Source of the DNA: Microbacterium oxydans
GTDB lineage: Bacteria; Actinomycetota; Actinomycetes; Actinomycetales; Microbacteriaceae
Direction of reading: 5' to 3'
Assembly (NCBI RefSeq): GCF_900095745.1
Contig: NZ_FMIR01000019.1
Span: forward strand, 62,001-126,000
Length of the DNA stretch: 64,000 nt
Both the position numbers and the translations under genes were made by a program. This document shows, piece by piece, positions 41,685 to 51,645 of the stretch. Numbering within the stretch: the stretch's first letter is position 1; every line of letters starts with the position of its first letter. The notes under the pieces are model-generated. The model was not told the DNA's origin, did not search any database, and saw nothing but the letters and a program-made list of their open reading frames with translations.

Positions 41685-42170
41685 ATGTCCGCTTCGCCGG
41701 GGCCGCGTCTGCACATCCCGATCCACCTCCGCTGGGGTGATCTGGATGCGTTCAACCACGTCAACAACACTTCGATGCTGAAACTGCTCGAAGAGGCTCG
41801 TGTCAGAGCCTTCTGGCGTGCCGGCCCCGGCGAGGAGGCACCATCGACGGCGGTGCTCGACTCCGGCATCGACGAGGGCATCCTGACCCTCATCGCACGC
41901 CAGGAGATCGAGTACCTCGCGCCCGTGCCGTATCAGCGACGTCCGCTCGAGGTGCAGATGTGGTTCGGCAAGCTCGGCGGCTCGAGCGTCGAAGTCTGCT
42001 ACGAGGTGCACAACGACCCCAGTGCAGAACCGCGACAGATCTACGCCCGATCGACCGCGATCATCGTGCTGGTCGACGCTCAGACCGGGCGCCCCACTCG
42101 GCTCACGCAGGAGATGCGCGACGCCTGGGAGCCGTACGTGGGCGCCTCGATCGAGTACTCCCACCGCTGA
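41685..42170 (+). CDS. 4-hydroxybenzoyl-CoA-type thioesterase (hotdog fold)
   Basis: The 161-residue hotdog protein begins LRWGDLDAFNHVNNTSML, holding the catalytic Asp of the 4HBT/FadM class (GDLDAFNHVNN). The EIEYLAPVPYQRRPLEVQMW strand follows. It should hydrolyse acyl-CoA esters, but the substrate is not known. It starts 7 nt after ettA, so it is likely cotranscribed. It is convergent with the TesB-type thioesterase gene. Confidence 0.9.
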   Translation: MSASPGPRLHIPIHLRWGDLDAFNHVNNTSMLKLLEEARVRAFWRAGPGEEAPSTAVLDSGIDEGILTLIARQEIEYLAPVPYQRRPLEVQMWFGKLGGSSVEVCYEVHNDPSAEPRQIYARSTAIIVLVDAQTGRPTRLTQEMRDAWEPYVGASIEYSHR

Positions 42171-42206
42171 TGTGCCGTTCACAGCGGATGACGCTGGGAA
42201 CGGCCT

Positions 42207-43097
42207 CTAGGGCGACTCTTCGGGCACGCGGATCATGATCTCCTGCGCGACGCTCGCGACCAGCGCGCCATCGCGCGTGTAGATGCGTCCTATGGCGAGT
42301 CCACGCCCCCCGCGCGCATTCGGCGACTCCTGCACGTAGAGCAGCCACTCGTCGACCCGCGCCGGGCGGTGCCACCACATCGCATGATCGAGGCTCGCGA
42401 CCTTCAGACCCGGAAGCGCCCAGTAGACGCCGTGGGCCCGCAGAATCGACTCCTGGATCGTCATGTCGCTGAGGTAGGCGAGAGCCGCTCGGTGCAGGCG
42501 CTGGTCGTCGGGGAGCGGGGCACGCAATCGCATCCACACAGCTTGACGGGGCACTTGTGCCTCTTCGCTGGGCAGGTACATCGGAGAGTCGACGTGGCGC
42601 ACGTCGGCCGCCCGTTCGCTGAGCATCCGCGTCGTGCCTTCGGGCAGCCCGTGGACACGCTCTTCATCCGGGGCGAGCTCGTCGGGGTCGGGAATGCCCG
42701 CTGGCATCGGCTCGGCATGCTCCACGCCGGGATCGGCGTCCTGGAACGAGGCGATCATCGAGAAGATCGGCACGCCGTTCTGGTATGCCTGGGTCCGCCT
42801 GGTCGAGAACGACCGGCCGTCGTGGATACGATCCACCGCGATCGTGATTCCCTGGCTCGCATCCCCGGGACGCAGGAAGTACCCGTGCATCGAGTGCACT
42901 GCGCGGTCCTCGGGAAGCGTCCGCTCCGCGGCGAGCAGAGCCTGAGCGAGCACCTGGCCCCCGTAGATGCGGCCGCTCGGCATCGGATGCGAGGAGCCGG
43001 TGAAGATGTCCTCTGTGGTGCGAGCCTGAGCCGCGTCGAGATCGAGGACCTCGAGGAGTCGCTCGACGGTTTGGATGGCGTGCTGGTCCGCGCTCAT
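42207..43097 (-). CDS. tesB: Acyl-CoA thioesterase II (TesB)
   Basis: The 296-residue double-hotdog protein has the TesB features: IYGGQVLAQAL near residue 47, VHSMHGYFLRPGD, the FSTRRTQAYQNG strand, and the C-terminal SLDHAMWWHRP with its catalytic Asp. It hydrolyses medium- and long-chain acyl-CoA. ATG 43097 follows a GGAAAGGA site. A longer upstream reading lacks homology. It faces the other thioesterase gene, so two acyl-CoA thioesterases lie side by side. Confidence 0.93.
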   Translation of the reverse strand: MSADQHAIQTVERLLEVLDLDAAQARTTEDIFTGSSHPMPSGRIYGGQVLAQALLAAERTLPEDRAVHSMHGYFLRPGDASQGITIAVDRIHDGRSFSTRRTQAYQNGVPIFSMIASFQDADPGVEHAEPMPAGIPDPDELAPDEERVHGLPEGTTRMLSERAADVRHVDSPMYLPSEEAQVPRQAVWMRLRAPLPDDQRLHRAALAYLSDMTIQESILRAHGVYWALPGLKVASLDHAMWWHRPARVDEWLLYVQESPNARGGRGLAIGRIYTRDGALVASVAQEIMIRVPEESP

Positions 43098-43147
43098 GTG
43101 TTCCTTTCCGCGACCCCACACGCCGCACCGTTGGTAGTTTAGAACGC

Positions 43148-43813
43148 GTGCCTCATCACCTCCTCCTCGCCGACCCCGACACCGCGAAGGATGTTCTGAC
43201 CTTCGTCGGTCGAGCGACCAGGATCACCGACGAAGGGGTGCGCCTGCAGGCGGCGAACGGTGTGCTCGCGCTGACCACCGCCGTACTCGCACCGCAGGGT
43301 CTGTTCGACCAGACGCCGACCGTCCTGGCGATGCGCATCGTGCATGCCGACCCAGAGCTCGAGTGCGACATCGTCGTCGATCAGCTCTCGAAGACGGACG
43401 ACGCCGAACGACTCACTCTCCCGGAAACGGGTCTCTCTCCGGCCTGGGCTGGCATCGCCCCACCTCGGAGCGCGTGGGCGACGGAGGCGACGCTGGGAGC
43501 TTCCGTCATCGCGCAGCGTGCCCAGTGGGGGATCTCGGCCGTCGCACGGGGGGCGGGCCCCGGCTCAGGTGAAGAAGCGGTCCGCGCACTCCGCGCGGCG
43601 ATCTGGGGTGAACCCGATGAGGATCTGGGAGGGCTGCCCCGAGGCGCAGCGTTCGCCGCCGATGCGATGGGCTTCATCTCCGGCGAAGAGCAGGTCCAGA
43701 TCTCGCGATCCGGCAGGTGGACTCGTCTCACCTTCCGTCGCGGACATGTTCTGGTGCGTGGTCCCGTGGCCACCGGGCTGACGGGCATCCGTTCCACAGG
43801 CTCCGCCGTTTAG
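43148..43813 (+). CDS. Hypothetical cytoplasmic protein
   Basis: The 221-residue product is unrecognised. It has a mixed alpha/beta N-terminal half (VLTFVGRATRITDEGVRL), an Ala/Gly-rich middle and a basic C-terminal strand segment (GRWTRLTFRRGHVLVRG). It has no membrane segment or signal peptide. GTG 43148 lies 7 nt after TAGTTT (43135-43140), nearly leaderless. Codon use matches the neighbours. It is convergent with the flavoprotein gene. Confidence 0.75.
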   Translation: MPHHLLLADPDTAKDVLTFVGRATRITDEGVRLQAANGVLALTTAVLAPQGLFDQTPTVLAMRIVHADPELECDIVVDQLSKTDDAERLTLPETGLSPAWAGIAPPRSAWATEATLGASVIAQRAQWGISAVARGAGPGSGEEAVRALRAAIWGEPDEDLGGLPRGAAFAADAMGFISGEEQVQISRSGRWTRLTFRRGHVLVRGPVATGLTGIRSTGSAV

Positions 43814-43859
43814 TCGCCGCGCCCGGATTCTCCCCGCGCTCGGTTTCGAACCGTCTTCG

Positions 43860-45524
43860 TCAGCCCGCGGCTGCGGCTGCGCGGCCGGCGGCTCTGCCGG
43901 AGAACAGGCATCCTCCGAGGAAGGTGCCTTCGAGCGCGCGATAGCCGTGAACTCCACCACCGCCGAAACCGCTCGCCTCACCTGCGGCGTAGAGTCCGGG
44001 GATCGGGTCTCCGCTCGCATCGAGGGCACGGCCTTCGAGGTCGGTGTTGATCCCGCCGAGCGACTTGCGCGTGAGGACGTGGAGTTTGACCGCCACCAGC
44101 GGCCCGGCGCTCGGGTCCTGCAGGCGATGTGGTGCTGCGGTGCGGATCAGCTTGTCGCCGCGATAACCACGCATGGAACGAAGCATGCCGATCTGCGCAT
44201 CCTTCGTGAAGTCGTTGTCCATCTCTCGATCTCGGGCGACAACCTCGCGGCGGACATTGTCGATGTCGAGGAACTCGCCGCCGGGGTGGCGCTGCATCTG
44301 CTCGAGCAGCGACTCGAGGTCGTTCTCGACGATGAAGTCCTCACCCTCATCGAGGAAGGACTGCACCGGTCCGGTCGGCCCTTTGGCGAGTCTCGACTTC
44401 AGCAGCAGCTGGACGTCTTTGCCGGTGAGGTCGGGATTCTGCTCGCTCCCCGAGAGCGCGAACTCCTTCTCGACGATCTGCCGCGAGGTGACGAACCAGG
44501 AATGATCGTGACCGGTGGTCCGCAGGTGCTCGAGGGTCCCCAGGGTGTCGAACCCGGGGAACAGCGGTACCGGGAGGCGCTTGCCCGTCGCGTCCAGCCA
44601 GAGCGATGACGGCCCAGGGAGGATCCGGATGCCGTGAGACGGCCAGACCGGGTCCCAGTTCGTGATGCCCTCGACGTAGTGCCACATCCGGTCGCCGTTG
44701 ATGAAGCGCGCACCGGCGGCCGCGCTCACGCTGTACATGGATCCGTCGACATAGGCGGGTACCCCCGTGAGCATATGCTCGGGGGGAGCGCCGAGGCGTT
44801 CGGGCCACGCAGCCCGTACGAGGTTGTGGTTCCCGCCGATGCCGCCCGAGGAGACGATGGTCGCCCCGGCTGCGATCTCGAACTCGCCGACGATCTCGCG
44901 CGACGACACCGCGCCACGCAATGCACCCGACGAGGCGAGCACGTTTCCGCGGGCACCGGTGACCGAGCCGTCGGTCACGACGAGTTCGGAGACCCGATGT
45001 CGCGGGAGGACCGTCAGGCGTCCTTCCCGCTCGCCCTGCTCGATGGCGGCGGCGAAGGGGGCGACGATCCCCGGCCCGGTGCCCCAGGTGATGTGGAATC
45101 GCGGAACCGAGTTGCCCGGTCCGATGGCGCCGTAGCCGCCGCGTTCCGCCCAGCCCACGACGGGGAAGAACCCGACGCCGCGCTCGCGCAGCCACGAGCG
45201 CTTCTCTCCGGCTGCGAACTGCAGGTAGGCCTCTGCCCAGCGCCTCGGCCATTCGTCTTCCGGCCGGTCGAACCCGGCGTTGCCGAACCAGTCCTGGGTC
45301 GCGAGCTCGAGGGAGTCCTTGATCCCGAGCCGCCGCTGTTCGGGGGAGTCGATGAAGAAGAGCCCGCCGAACGACCACCAGGCCTGACCGCCGAGGTTCG
45401 TACGCGGCTCCTGGTCCACCAGGATGACGCGACGGCCGGCGTCGAGAGCCTCGGAGGCGGCGACGAGTCCGGCCAGCCCCCATCCGATCACCAGAACATC
45501 TGTGGACAGGGGCTTCGTCGTCAT
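43860..45524 (-). CDS. FAD-binding dehydrogenase, 3-ketosteroid-dehydrogenase-like
   Basis: The 554-residue flavoprotein has an N-terminal dinucleotide fold ([15 protein letters not shown], a GxGxxG variant), then [13 protein letters not shown]. The C-terminal FAD motif is [18 protein letters not shown] followed by [12 protein letters not shown]. It resembles the fumarate-reductase/KstD superfamily group annotated as FAD-binding dehydrogenases of unknown substrate. It is third in an operon after an MscS channel and a truncated haemoglobin, with 4-nt ATGA overlaps, so a redox partnership with the globin is possible. Confidence 0.85.
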   Translation of the reverse strand: MTTKPLSTDVLVIGWGLAGLVAASEALDAGRRVILVDQEPRTNLGGQAWWSFGGLFFIDSPEQRRLGIKDSLELATQDWFGNAGFDRPEDEWPRRWAEAYLQFAAGEKRSWLRERGVGFFPVVGWAERGGYGAIGPGNSVPRFHITWGTGPGIVAPFAAAIEQGEREGRLTVLPRHRVSELVVTDGSVTGARGNVLASSGALRGAVSSREIVGEFEIAAGATIVSSGGIGGNHNLVRAAWPERLGAPPEHMLTGVPAYVDGSMYSVSAAAGARFINGDRMWHYVEGITNWDPVWPSHGIRILPGPSSLWLDATGKRLPVPLFPGFDTLGTLEHLRTTGHDHSWFVTSRQIVEKEFALSGSEQNPDLTGKDVQLLLKSRLAKGPTGPVQSFLDEGEDFIVENDLESLLEQMQRHPGGEFLDIDNVRREVVARDREMDNDFTKDAQIGMLRSMRGYRGDKLIRTAAPHRLQDPSAGPLVAVKLHVLTRKSLGGINTDLEGRALDASGDPIPGLYAAGEASGFGGGGVHGYRALEGTFLGGCLFSGRAAGRAAAAAG

Positions 45525-45970
45525 GAGTTCTCCGTTGATTCCTGACGTGATCGGGTTTCGAGTGTGGGGCGACCACCGGGAGCGGCCCCGATCCCCGAAG
45601 GCTCGAATGTGTTCACCATGGCATACGCAGCCCGCTCCAGGTAGTCCCAGAGCGTCGCTTCGTGCAGAGGAGACAACTGCGCCTCGTCCACGGCGGTCCG
45701 CATGTGACGAAGCCAACGATCGCGTGCGTCGGCATCGATGTGGAACGGCATGTGCCGCATCCGCAGTCGGGGATGCCCACGCGTGTCGCCGTACGTCGTC
45801 GGACCGCCCCAGTACTGCTCGAGGAACATGCGGAGCCGGTCTTCGGCGGGGCCGAGGTCTTCCTCTGGATACATCGGCTTCATCACGGGATCGAGGGCGA
45901 CCTCGCGGTAGAACACCGACACGATCTTCGCGAAGGTGTCATGTCCGCCGATCTCGTCGTAGAACGTCAC
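45521..45970 (-). CDS. Group II truncated haemoglobin (trHbO/GlbO type)
   Basis: The 149-residue globin has the 2-over-2 trHbO pattern. [20 protein letters not shown] contains the B10/CD1 tyrosine region, [23 protein letters not shown] holds the distal segment, and the proximal His lies in the HMPFHID stretch. The C-terminal 20 residues are polar and disordered. The family binds oxygen and handles peroxide or NO. It overlaps both its upstream MscS gene and its downstream flavoprotein gene by ATGA. Confidence 0.94.
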   Translation of the reverse strand: MTFYDEIGGHDTFAKIVSVFYREVALDPVMKPMYPEEDLGPAEDRLRMFLEQYWGGPTTYGDTRGHPRLRMRHMPFHIDADARDRWLRHMRTAVDEAQLSPLHEATLWDYLERAAYAMVNTFEPSGIGAAPGGRPTLETRSRQESTENS

Positions 45971-47040
45971 TTCTGGGGACTCCCGTCGTCGTTCGGCTTC
46001 TTGCGCCGCCAGATCCCGCGGTCGGGGATCACTGGCACGCCCGTCACCGCGTTGGGTCGCGTCCGGGGAGGATTCGCGCCTCGTACCCGGCGGGCGCCAT
46101 CGAGCCCCGTCGGCACGACATCGACCATGCGTGGCACGCTGATCTCCTTCTCGAGGAGCGCGGCGCGCAGGCGGCGGCGCAGCTCCTGTGCCACGTCATC
46201 CTTCGCGTTGGCGCGTGCCTTGATCACGATGCGGACGACGAGAGCGTCACCGTCGATCGACTCCAGTCCCCAGAGTTCCGGCTTCTCGATGATGCGCGTG
46301 CGCCACTTCGGGTCTTTCGCCAGCCCCTGCGCGGTCTCGAGCATGACGTGCTCGACCTGCTCAAGGTCGGAGTCGGCCGGGACGCCGAGGTCGATGATCG
46401 AGCGAGCCCATCCCTGCGACATGTTGCCGATGCGGGTGACCTCGCCGTTTCGCACGTACCAGAGGGTGCCGTTGACGTCGCGCACTTGGGTGATACGAAC
46501 GCTGACGTACTCCACGACACCGCTCGCTAGTCCGAGGTCGACGACGTCACCGATGCCGATCTGGTCCTCGGCCACGAGGAACATGCCGTTGAGCACGTCC
46601 TTGACGATGTTCTGTGCGCCGAAACCGAGACCGGCGCCGACCGCTGCGGTGAGCAGGGTCAGCGACCCCAGCAGGCTTTGGTCGAGGGCGTTCACGATGA
46701 GCACGATCGCGATGACCACGAGCATCACGTTGACGATGTTCTGCAAGATGGTGCCGAGCGTGCGGGTGCGCTGGACTAGTCGCATATCGGCGAGCGGCGA
46801 CCGCTCCAGCGCCTGGGTGTCATCGACCGATGCTTTGCTCTTCGCGCTGTCGACGATGCGGTGGACGACCCGTCGGATGACCAGGCGCAGGATGAGCCCG
46901 ATCACCACACAGCTGGCGATGATGATCGCGACGGTGAGGGCCTTCATGCCGACGTGGCTCAGCCATTCGAGCAGGTTCGTCACCCAGTCGGGAAGGGGGG
47001 TTTCCACGGGAGGATCGTTGACATCGAAGGGGAGCATCAT
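45967..47040 (-). CDS. MscS-family small-conductance mechanosensitive channel
   Basis: The 357-residue product has about three N-terminal membrane segments. The MscS pore helix is [26 protein letters not shown] near residues 130-155. A beta domain ([24 protein letters not shown]) and an alpha/beta cytoplasmic domain follow. The C-terminal 45 residues are basic and disordered. It releases solutes at low osmolarity. TAGGAT lies 8 nt before ATG 47040. Its stop overlaps the globin start. Confidence 0.92.
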   Translation of the reverse strand: MMLPFDVNDPPVETPLPDWVTNLLEWLSHVGMKALTVAIIIASCVVIGLILRLVIRRVVHRIVDSAKSKASVDDTQALERSPLADMRLVQRTRTLGTILQNIVNVMLVVIAIVLIVNALDQSLLGSLTLLTAAVGAGLGFGAQNIVKDVLNGMFLVAEDQIGIGDVVDLGLASGVVEYVSVRITQVRDVNGTLWYVRNGEVTRIGNMSQGWARSIIDLGVPADSDLEQVEHVMLETAQGLAKDPKWRTRIIEKPELWGLESIDGDALVVRIVIKARANAKDDVAQELRRRLRAALLEKEISVPRMVDVVPTGLDGARRVRGANPPRTRPNAVTGVPVIPDRGIWRRKKPNDDGSPQK

Positions 47041-47093
47041 CAGTCACGATCCTAGCGAGCGGGCCTCTGTGCGGGCTGGATGGATGCGCCGTA

Positions 47094-47192
47094 CGAAAAC
47101 GGAGACCATCCACGTCCGCTATGGCGTGTCCGTGCTGGACACTCCGAGAGCGAGGTGGGTGGTCTCCGTTTCGAGAGACTCCCGGTGGGAGT
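47094..47192. repeat. Compound inverted repeat downstream of pepN
   Basis: An outer pair of arms (47094-47113 and 47155-47173) match except for one mismatch and one bulged A. Inside the loop is a perfect 6-bp hairpin (GTGTCC/GGACAC, 47126-47142). Next to it lies a second 6-bp hairpin (ACTCCC/GGGAGT, 47178-47192). On the minus strand the distal arm ends in a TTTT run, so this can act as the pepN terminator. The nested shape is larger than a normal terminator. Confidence 0.7.
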
Positions 47193-47205
47193 TGACGCGG
47201 GGCGC

Positions 47206-49758
47206 TCAGTCCTCCGCGTCGCGTGCCTGTGCAGCGAGTGCGCGCTCGACGTCGGCGAGGTTCTCGAGTACCAGGCGTCGGAGTGCAGGCGCGGCGTCCT
47301 GGTTGGTGGCCAGCCAGGAGCGCGTCGCGTCACGGAGTGCAGCGTCGGCGAGAGCCGTAGGGAAGAGTCCGACGATCAGATACTGAGCGATCTGGTACGT
47401 GCGCGACTCCCAGATGGGAAGCAGCATGTCGAAGTAGGCGGGGACGAACTCTCCCAGGACTGCGGCGCCAGCAGGATGCGTGAACCCGAGCGCGGCCGAG
47501 CGGACGATCGTGTTGGGGGCATCGTCTCGCTCGATGAGGGAGGCCCATGCCGCTTTCTTGGACGCCGAGTCGGGCAGAGACGCCCGCGCCTGAGCGGCGA
47601 ACTCTCCACCCTTCGCCGTGTTGTCCGCCGCGAGGGCGGCATCGATGGTCGCGGCATCGGTGGCACCGATGGTGGCCAGACCCACGAGCAGCTGCCAGTT
47701 CAGGTCGGCGTCGATCTCCAGCCCGTGAAGCGTGTCCTCGCCGGAGCGCAGACGGCCCACGATTCCCGCGTGGTCCTGGGTCACCAGCGCGTTCGCGAAG
47801 GCGGTGACGAACTGCAGCTGACTGTCGCTGCCCGGCTCGGCAGACTCCGCCAGGCTCCACAGCCCGTCGGCGACCTTGAGGCGTGCCGTCTCGCGCTCAG
47901 CCGGAGCGACGTAGAGCGTGGCGGCCGTCCGCAGCTGAGCGAGTGTGGTGCGCACGGTCGTCGACTCGGTTTCCCGGCCGATGTTCCCGAGCACGAGGTC
48001 GATGTAGGCGGAGGCCGCCGTCTCCGCATCCCGCGTCTGATCCCACGCGGCACCCCAGACCAGCGAGCGGGCGAGCGGATCGTGGATGTCGGCCAGGTGC
48101 GCGATCGCGGTGGCGAGCGACTTCTCGTCGAGGCGGATCTTCGCGTACGCGAGGTCCTCGTCGTTGAGCAGCACGAGGTCGGGGCGGGCGATGCCCTGCA
48201 GCTCCGGCACCTCGGTGCGGTCGCCGTCGACGTCGACCTCGAGGTAGTGCGTGCGTGTGAGCGCGCCGTCCGCCAGCGTGTAGAAGCCGATGCCCAGTCG
48301 GTGCGGTCGGATGGTCGGGTAGTCCGCGGGGGCCGTCTGGGTTATGGCGAAGCGCGAGATCGTCCCGTCATGGTTTTCGGCGATGACCGGCTCGAGCGTG
48401 TTGACGCCGGCCGTCTCCAGCCACTTCTTCGACCAGGTGCTCAGGTCGCGGCCGCTGGTTGCCTCCAGCTCCGAGAGCAGGTCGCTCAGCTCGGTGTTGC
48501 CCCACGAGTGCTTCTGGAAGTACTGCGAGACACCGGCGAAGAACGCCTCGATGCCGACCCAGGCCGCGAGCTGCTTCAGGACCGAGCCGCCCTTGGCGTA
48601 GGTGATGCCGTCGAAGTTGACCTGCACGTCTTCGAGGTCGTTGATCTCTGCGACGATCGGGTGGGTGGAAGGCAATTGATCCTGGCGGTACGCCCAGGTC
48701 TTCTCCATGGCGTTGAACGTCGTCCACGCTTCGGTCCACTCGGTGGCTTCGGCGGTGGCGATGGTCGACGCCCACTCGGCGAACGACTCGTTCAGCCAGA
48801 GATCGTTCCACCACTTCATCGTGACGAGGTCGCCGAACCACATGTGCGCGAGCTCATGAAGGATCGTGACGACGCGGCGCTCCTTGACGGCGTCGGTCAC
48901 CTTGCTGCGGAAGACATAGGTCTCGGTGAACGTCACCGCTCCTGCGTTCTCCATCGCGCCGGCGTTGAACTCCGGGACGAACAGCTGGTCGTACTTGGCG
49001 AACGGGTACGGAACCCCGAACTTCGACTCGTAGTAGGCGAAACCCTCGCGGGTCTTGTCGAAGATGTAGTCGGCATCGAGGTGCTGCCACAGGCTCTTGC
49101 GTCCGTAGACGCCGAGGGGGATCACGCGACCCGACGCGCTGGTGAGCTCCGAGAACGTGGACTCGTACGGTCCGGCGACGAGAGCGGTGATGTACGAGGA
49201 GATGCGCGGGGTCGGCTCGAAGCCCCAGGTCGCCGTCGAGTCGTCGTCGTGCACGATGGGCTCTGGCGTGGGGGAGTTGGAGACGACCTTCCATGAAGCC
49301 GGGGCCGTCACGGTGAACTGGAACGTCGCCTTGAGGTCGGGCTGCTCGAACACCGCGAACACGCGACGTGAGTCCGGGACCTCGAACTGCGAGTAGAGGT
49401 AGACCTCTTCGTCGACCGGGTCGACGAAGCGGTGCAGGCCTTCGCCGGTGTTCGTGTAGAGGCAGTCGGCGTCGACGACCAGCACGTTCTCGGCCTGCAG
49501 TCCGGTGAGGGCGATGCGCGAGTCGGCGAACACCTCGTTCGGATCGAGCTGTTCGCCGTTGAGCGAGATCTCACGCACGTCGCGCGCGATCAGATCGATG
49601 AAGCTGAAGCTCTCCGGCGTCGCGGTGAAGCGCACCACGCTGCGGGAGCCGAAGACCTCGGCACCCTTGGTCAGATCGAGGGCGACTTCATAGGACTGAG
49701 TGTCGATGACGTCGCGACGCTCCTGCGCTTCGATACGGGTGAGGTTCTCTCCAGGCAC
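47206..49758 (-). CDS. pepN: Aminopeptidase N (M1 family)
   Basis: The 850-residue zinc peptidase has the exopeptidase motif GAMENAGAV near residue 265. The zinc site is HELAHMWFGDLV with a downstream NESFAEW Glu near 298-325, and a helical ERAP1-like C-terminal domain follows. This is the actinobacterial PepN type of about 850 residues. It trims N-terminal residues from peptides in the cytoplasm. GTG 49758 follows GGGAG at about 49768. TAGGCT further upstream is a plausible -10. It is divergent from the ferrochelatase gene. Confidence 0.95.
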   Translation of the reverse strand: MPGENLTRIEAQERRDVIDTQSYEVALDLTKGAEVFGSRSVVRFTATPESFSFIDLIARDVREISLNGEQLDPNEVFADSRIALTGLQAENVLVVDADCLYTNTGEGLHRFVDPVDEEVYLYSQFEVPDSRRVFAVFEQPDLKATFQFTVTAPASWKVVSNSPTPEPIVHDDDSTATWGFEPTPRISSYITALVAGPYESTFSELTSASGRVIPLGVYGRKSLWQHLDADYIFDKTREGFAYYESKFGVPYPFAKYDQLFVPEFNAGAMENAGAVTFTETYVFRSKVTDAVKERRVVTILHELAHMWFGDLVTMKWWNDLWLNESFAEWASTIATAEATEWTEAWTTFNAMEKTWAYRQDQLPSTHPIVAEINDLEDVQVNFDGITYAKGGSVLKQLAAWVGIEAFFAGVSQYFQKHSWGNTELSDLLSELEATSGRDLSTWSKKWLETAGVNTLEPVIAENHDGTISRFAITQTAPADYPTIRPHRLGIGFYTLADGALTRTHYLEVDVDGDRTEVPELQGIARPDLVLLNDEDLAYAKIRLDEKSLATAIAHLADIHDPLARSLVWGAAWDQTRDAETAASAYIDLVLGNIGRETESTTVRTTLAQLRTAATLYVAPAERETARLKVADGLWSLAESAEPGSDSQLQFVTAFANALVTQDHAGIVGRLRSGEDTLHGLEIDADLNWQLLVGLATIGATDAATIDAALAADNTAKGGEFAAQARASLPDSASKKAAWASLIERDDAPNTIVRSAALGFTHPAGAAVLGEFVPAYFDMLLPIWESRTYQIAQYLIVGLFPTALADAALRDATRSWLATNQDAAPALRRLVLENLADVERALAAQARDAED

Positions 49759-49935
49759 AGCTGTACTCCCAGGGGTGAGGGGATGTCACCGGGGTGGGCG
49801 CAGTTGGCGCCGACGGCAACCCTGACAGCCTACGCCAGTGCGGCGACTGCCTCCTCGCATCGAAGTCGGGAACGGAGCGGGATAGAAACGGTGCGGTGGG
49901 ACCCCCGTGGTCCGTCGAGGTGAAAGGATGGAGGG

Positions 49936-51120
49936 GTGACTGTGATCGAGCCGAATGCCGTTCCCTTTGCCTCGCCTGCTGCCGCCGGCGGTGCGCCCTT
50001 CGTGACCACGCCGGTCGCCTATGACGCGATCCTCCTCGCGGGGTTCGGTGGTCCAGAAGGCCAGGAAGACGTCATCCCGTTCCTCCGGAACGTGACCCGT
50101 GGCCGAGGAATCCCCGACGAACGGCTCGAGGAGGTCGCGCATCACTATCGGCACTTCGGCGGGGTGAGTCCGATCAACGGACAGAACCGTGTGTTGAAGC
50201 AAGCACTCGAGGCCGCCCTCGCCGCACGCGGGATCACGCTCCCCGTCTACTGGGGCAACCGCAACTGGGCCCCGTATCTCGAAGAGGTGGTGGCCGAGGC
50301 CTCGGCCAACGGTCACAACACGCTGCTCGCTTTCGCCACCAGCGCTTACAGCTCTTTCTCCAGCTGCCGTCAGTACCGCGAGGACTTCGCCCGCATCCTG
50401 GAGGAGACCGGACTGGGCGAGACCGTGACGATCGACAAGATCCGACCTTTCTACGACCACCCCGGTTTCGTGGAGGCATTCGAGACCGGAGTCCGCGAGG
50501 CTGTCGAGGGTTTCCTGGCCGACGGCATCGCGGCGGCGAACATCCAGATCCTGTTCTCCACCCACAGCATCCCGACGGCCGACGCCGAGCGCTCCGGCGC
50601 ACGAGACATCGACTGGGGAGAGGGAGGCGCGTACGCCGCGCAGCATCTCGCCGTGGCTGCCTGGGTCATGGATCGGGTTCGCCAGACGGTTCCCGCGGCC
50701 GCCGACGTCTCGTGGGAGCTCGTCTACCAGTCCCGGTCCGGCCCTGCCTCGCAGCCGTGGCTCGAACCCGACGTGTGCGACGTGATCGGTGAGCTGCCCG
50801 ACCGAGGACGCAAGGCGGTGGCGGTCGTCCCCGTCGGCTTCATGAGCGATCACATGGAGGTCCTGTGGGACCTCGACACCGAGGCCGCGGAGGCCGCGGA
50901 AGAGGCCGGACTCGCCTTCACCCGCACTCCCACGCCCGGCGTGTCACCGGCATTCGTCGACGGCATCGTCGACCTGATCCAGGAACGACTCCAGGGTCGC
51001 CCCAATGAGGAGCGTGCCCATGTCACGCCGCTCCCCGGCGGCTTCGACGTCTGCCGGCCAGGGTGCTGCGAGAACATCCGGGCGGGCTTCAAGCCCGCCG
51101 CCGCCGGCGTCGCCCCATGA
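49936..51120 (+). CDS. cpfC: Coproporphyrin III ferrochelatase, probable [2Fe-2S] type
   Basis: The 394-residue product shows ferrochelatase motifs: LLAGFGGPEGQEDV, GGVSPINGQN, VYWGNRNWAPYLEE and LFSTHSIP with the metal-site His. VPVGFMSDHMEVLWDLDTEA holds the second metal-site region. It inserts iron in the actinobacterial coproporphyrin-dependent haem route. Four cysteines fit the known actinobacterial [2Fe-2S] site: C144 (SSCRQYRE) and C373, C377, C378 near the C-terminus. AAGGAT at 49924-49929 ends 6 nt before GTG 49936, which also has a GGAGGGG ribosome-binding site. Confidence 0.95.
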   Translation: MTVIEPNAVPFASPAAAGGAPFVTTPVAYDAILLAGFGGPEGQEDVIPFLRNVTRGRGIPDERLEEVAHHYRHFGGVSPINGQNRVLKQALEAALAARGITLPVYWGNRNWAPYLEEVVAEASANGHNTLLAFATSAYSSFSSCRQYREDFARILEETGLGETVTIDKIRPFYDHPGFVEAFETGVREAVEGFLADGIAAANIQILFSTHSIPTADAERSGARDIDWGEGGAYAAQHLAVAAWVMDRVRQTVPAAADVSWELVYQSRSGPASQPWLEPDVCDVIGELPDRGRKAVAVVPVGFMSDHMEVLWDLDTEAAEAAEEAGLAFTRTPTPGVSPAFVDGIVDLIQERLQGRPNEERAHVTPLPGGFDVCRPGCCENIRAGFKPAAAGVAP

Positions 51121-51158
51121 CCCCGGAGTCGACCATCGCCGCTTCTAGGATGGGAGTC

Positions 51159-51644
51159 ATGCGCATCCACATCGCCACCGACCATGCGGGACTCGACTTC
51201 TCCACCCAGCTGCAGGAGCACCTCCGCGCCGCGGGGCATGAGGTCGTAGATCATGGCCCGATCGAGTACGACGCGGTCGACGACTATCCGGCGTTCTGCA
51301 TCCGCGCGGCTCAGGCGGTCATCGCCGATCAGCGCGACGGTGTCGACGCTCTCGGCGTCGTCTTTGGCGGTTCGGGGAACGGTGAGCAGATCGCAGCGAA
51401 CAAGGTCAAGGGGGTGCGGGCCGCTCTGGTATGGAACCTCTCGACGGCCGAGCTCGCCCGTGAGCACAACGACGCGAACGTCATCTCGATCGGTGCGCGG
51501 CAGCACTCCTTCGAAGAGGTGACGTCATTCATCGATCGGTTCATCCAGACGCCGTTCTCGGGTGATGAGCGCCACGTGCGGCGGATCGGGCAGATCGCGG
51601 ACTTCGAGCGCGACGGGGCCCTGCTCCCGGACCCGCGGGCCTGA
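51159..51644 (+). CDS. rpiB: Ribose-5-phosphate isomerase B
   Basis: The 161-residue RpiB-type enzyme starts RIHIATDHAGLDF and has FGGSGNGEQIAANKVKGVRAAL, then EHNDANVISIGAR. The usual catalytic Cys of E. coli RpiB is absent. The GGSGNGE form matches the mycobacterial type, where a Glu acts as the base. It interconverts ribose and ribulose 5-phosphate. ATG 51159 is preferred over upstream in-frame codons because TAGGAT at 51146-51151 ends 7 nt before it. nei starts right after the stop. Confidence 0.92.
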   Translation: MRIHIATDHAGLDFSTQLQEHLRAAGHEVVDHGPIEYDAVDDYPAFCIRAAQAVIADQRDGVDALGVVFGGSGNGEQIAANKVKGVRAALVWNLSTAELAREHNDANVISIGARQHSFEEVTSFIDRFIQTPFSGDERHVRRIGQIADFERDGALLPDPRA

Positions 51645-51645
51645 C

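Noticed and set aside
47080..49296. 738-codon plus-strand frame opposite pepN
   Set aside because: PepN has GAMEN and HELAH on the minus strand. This frame also begins inside the inverted repeat.
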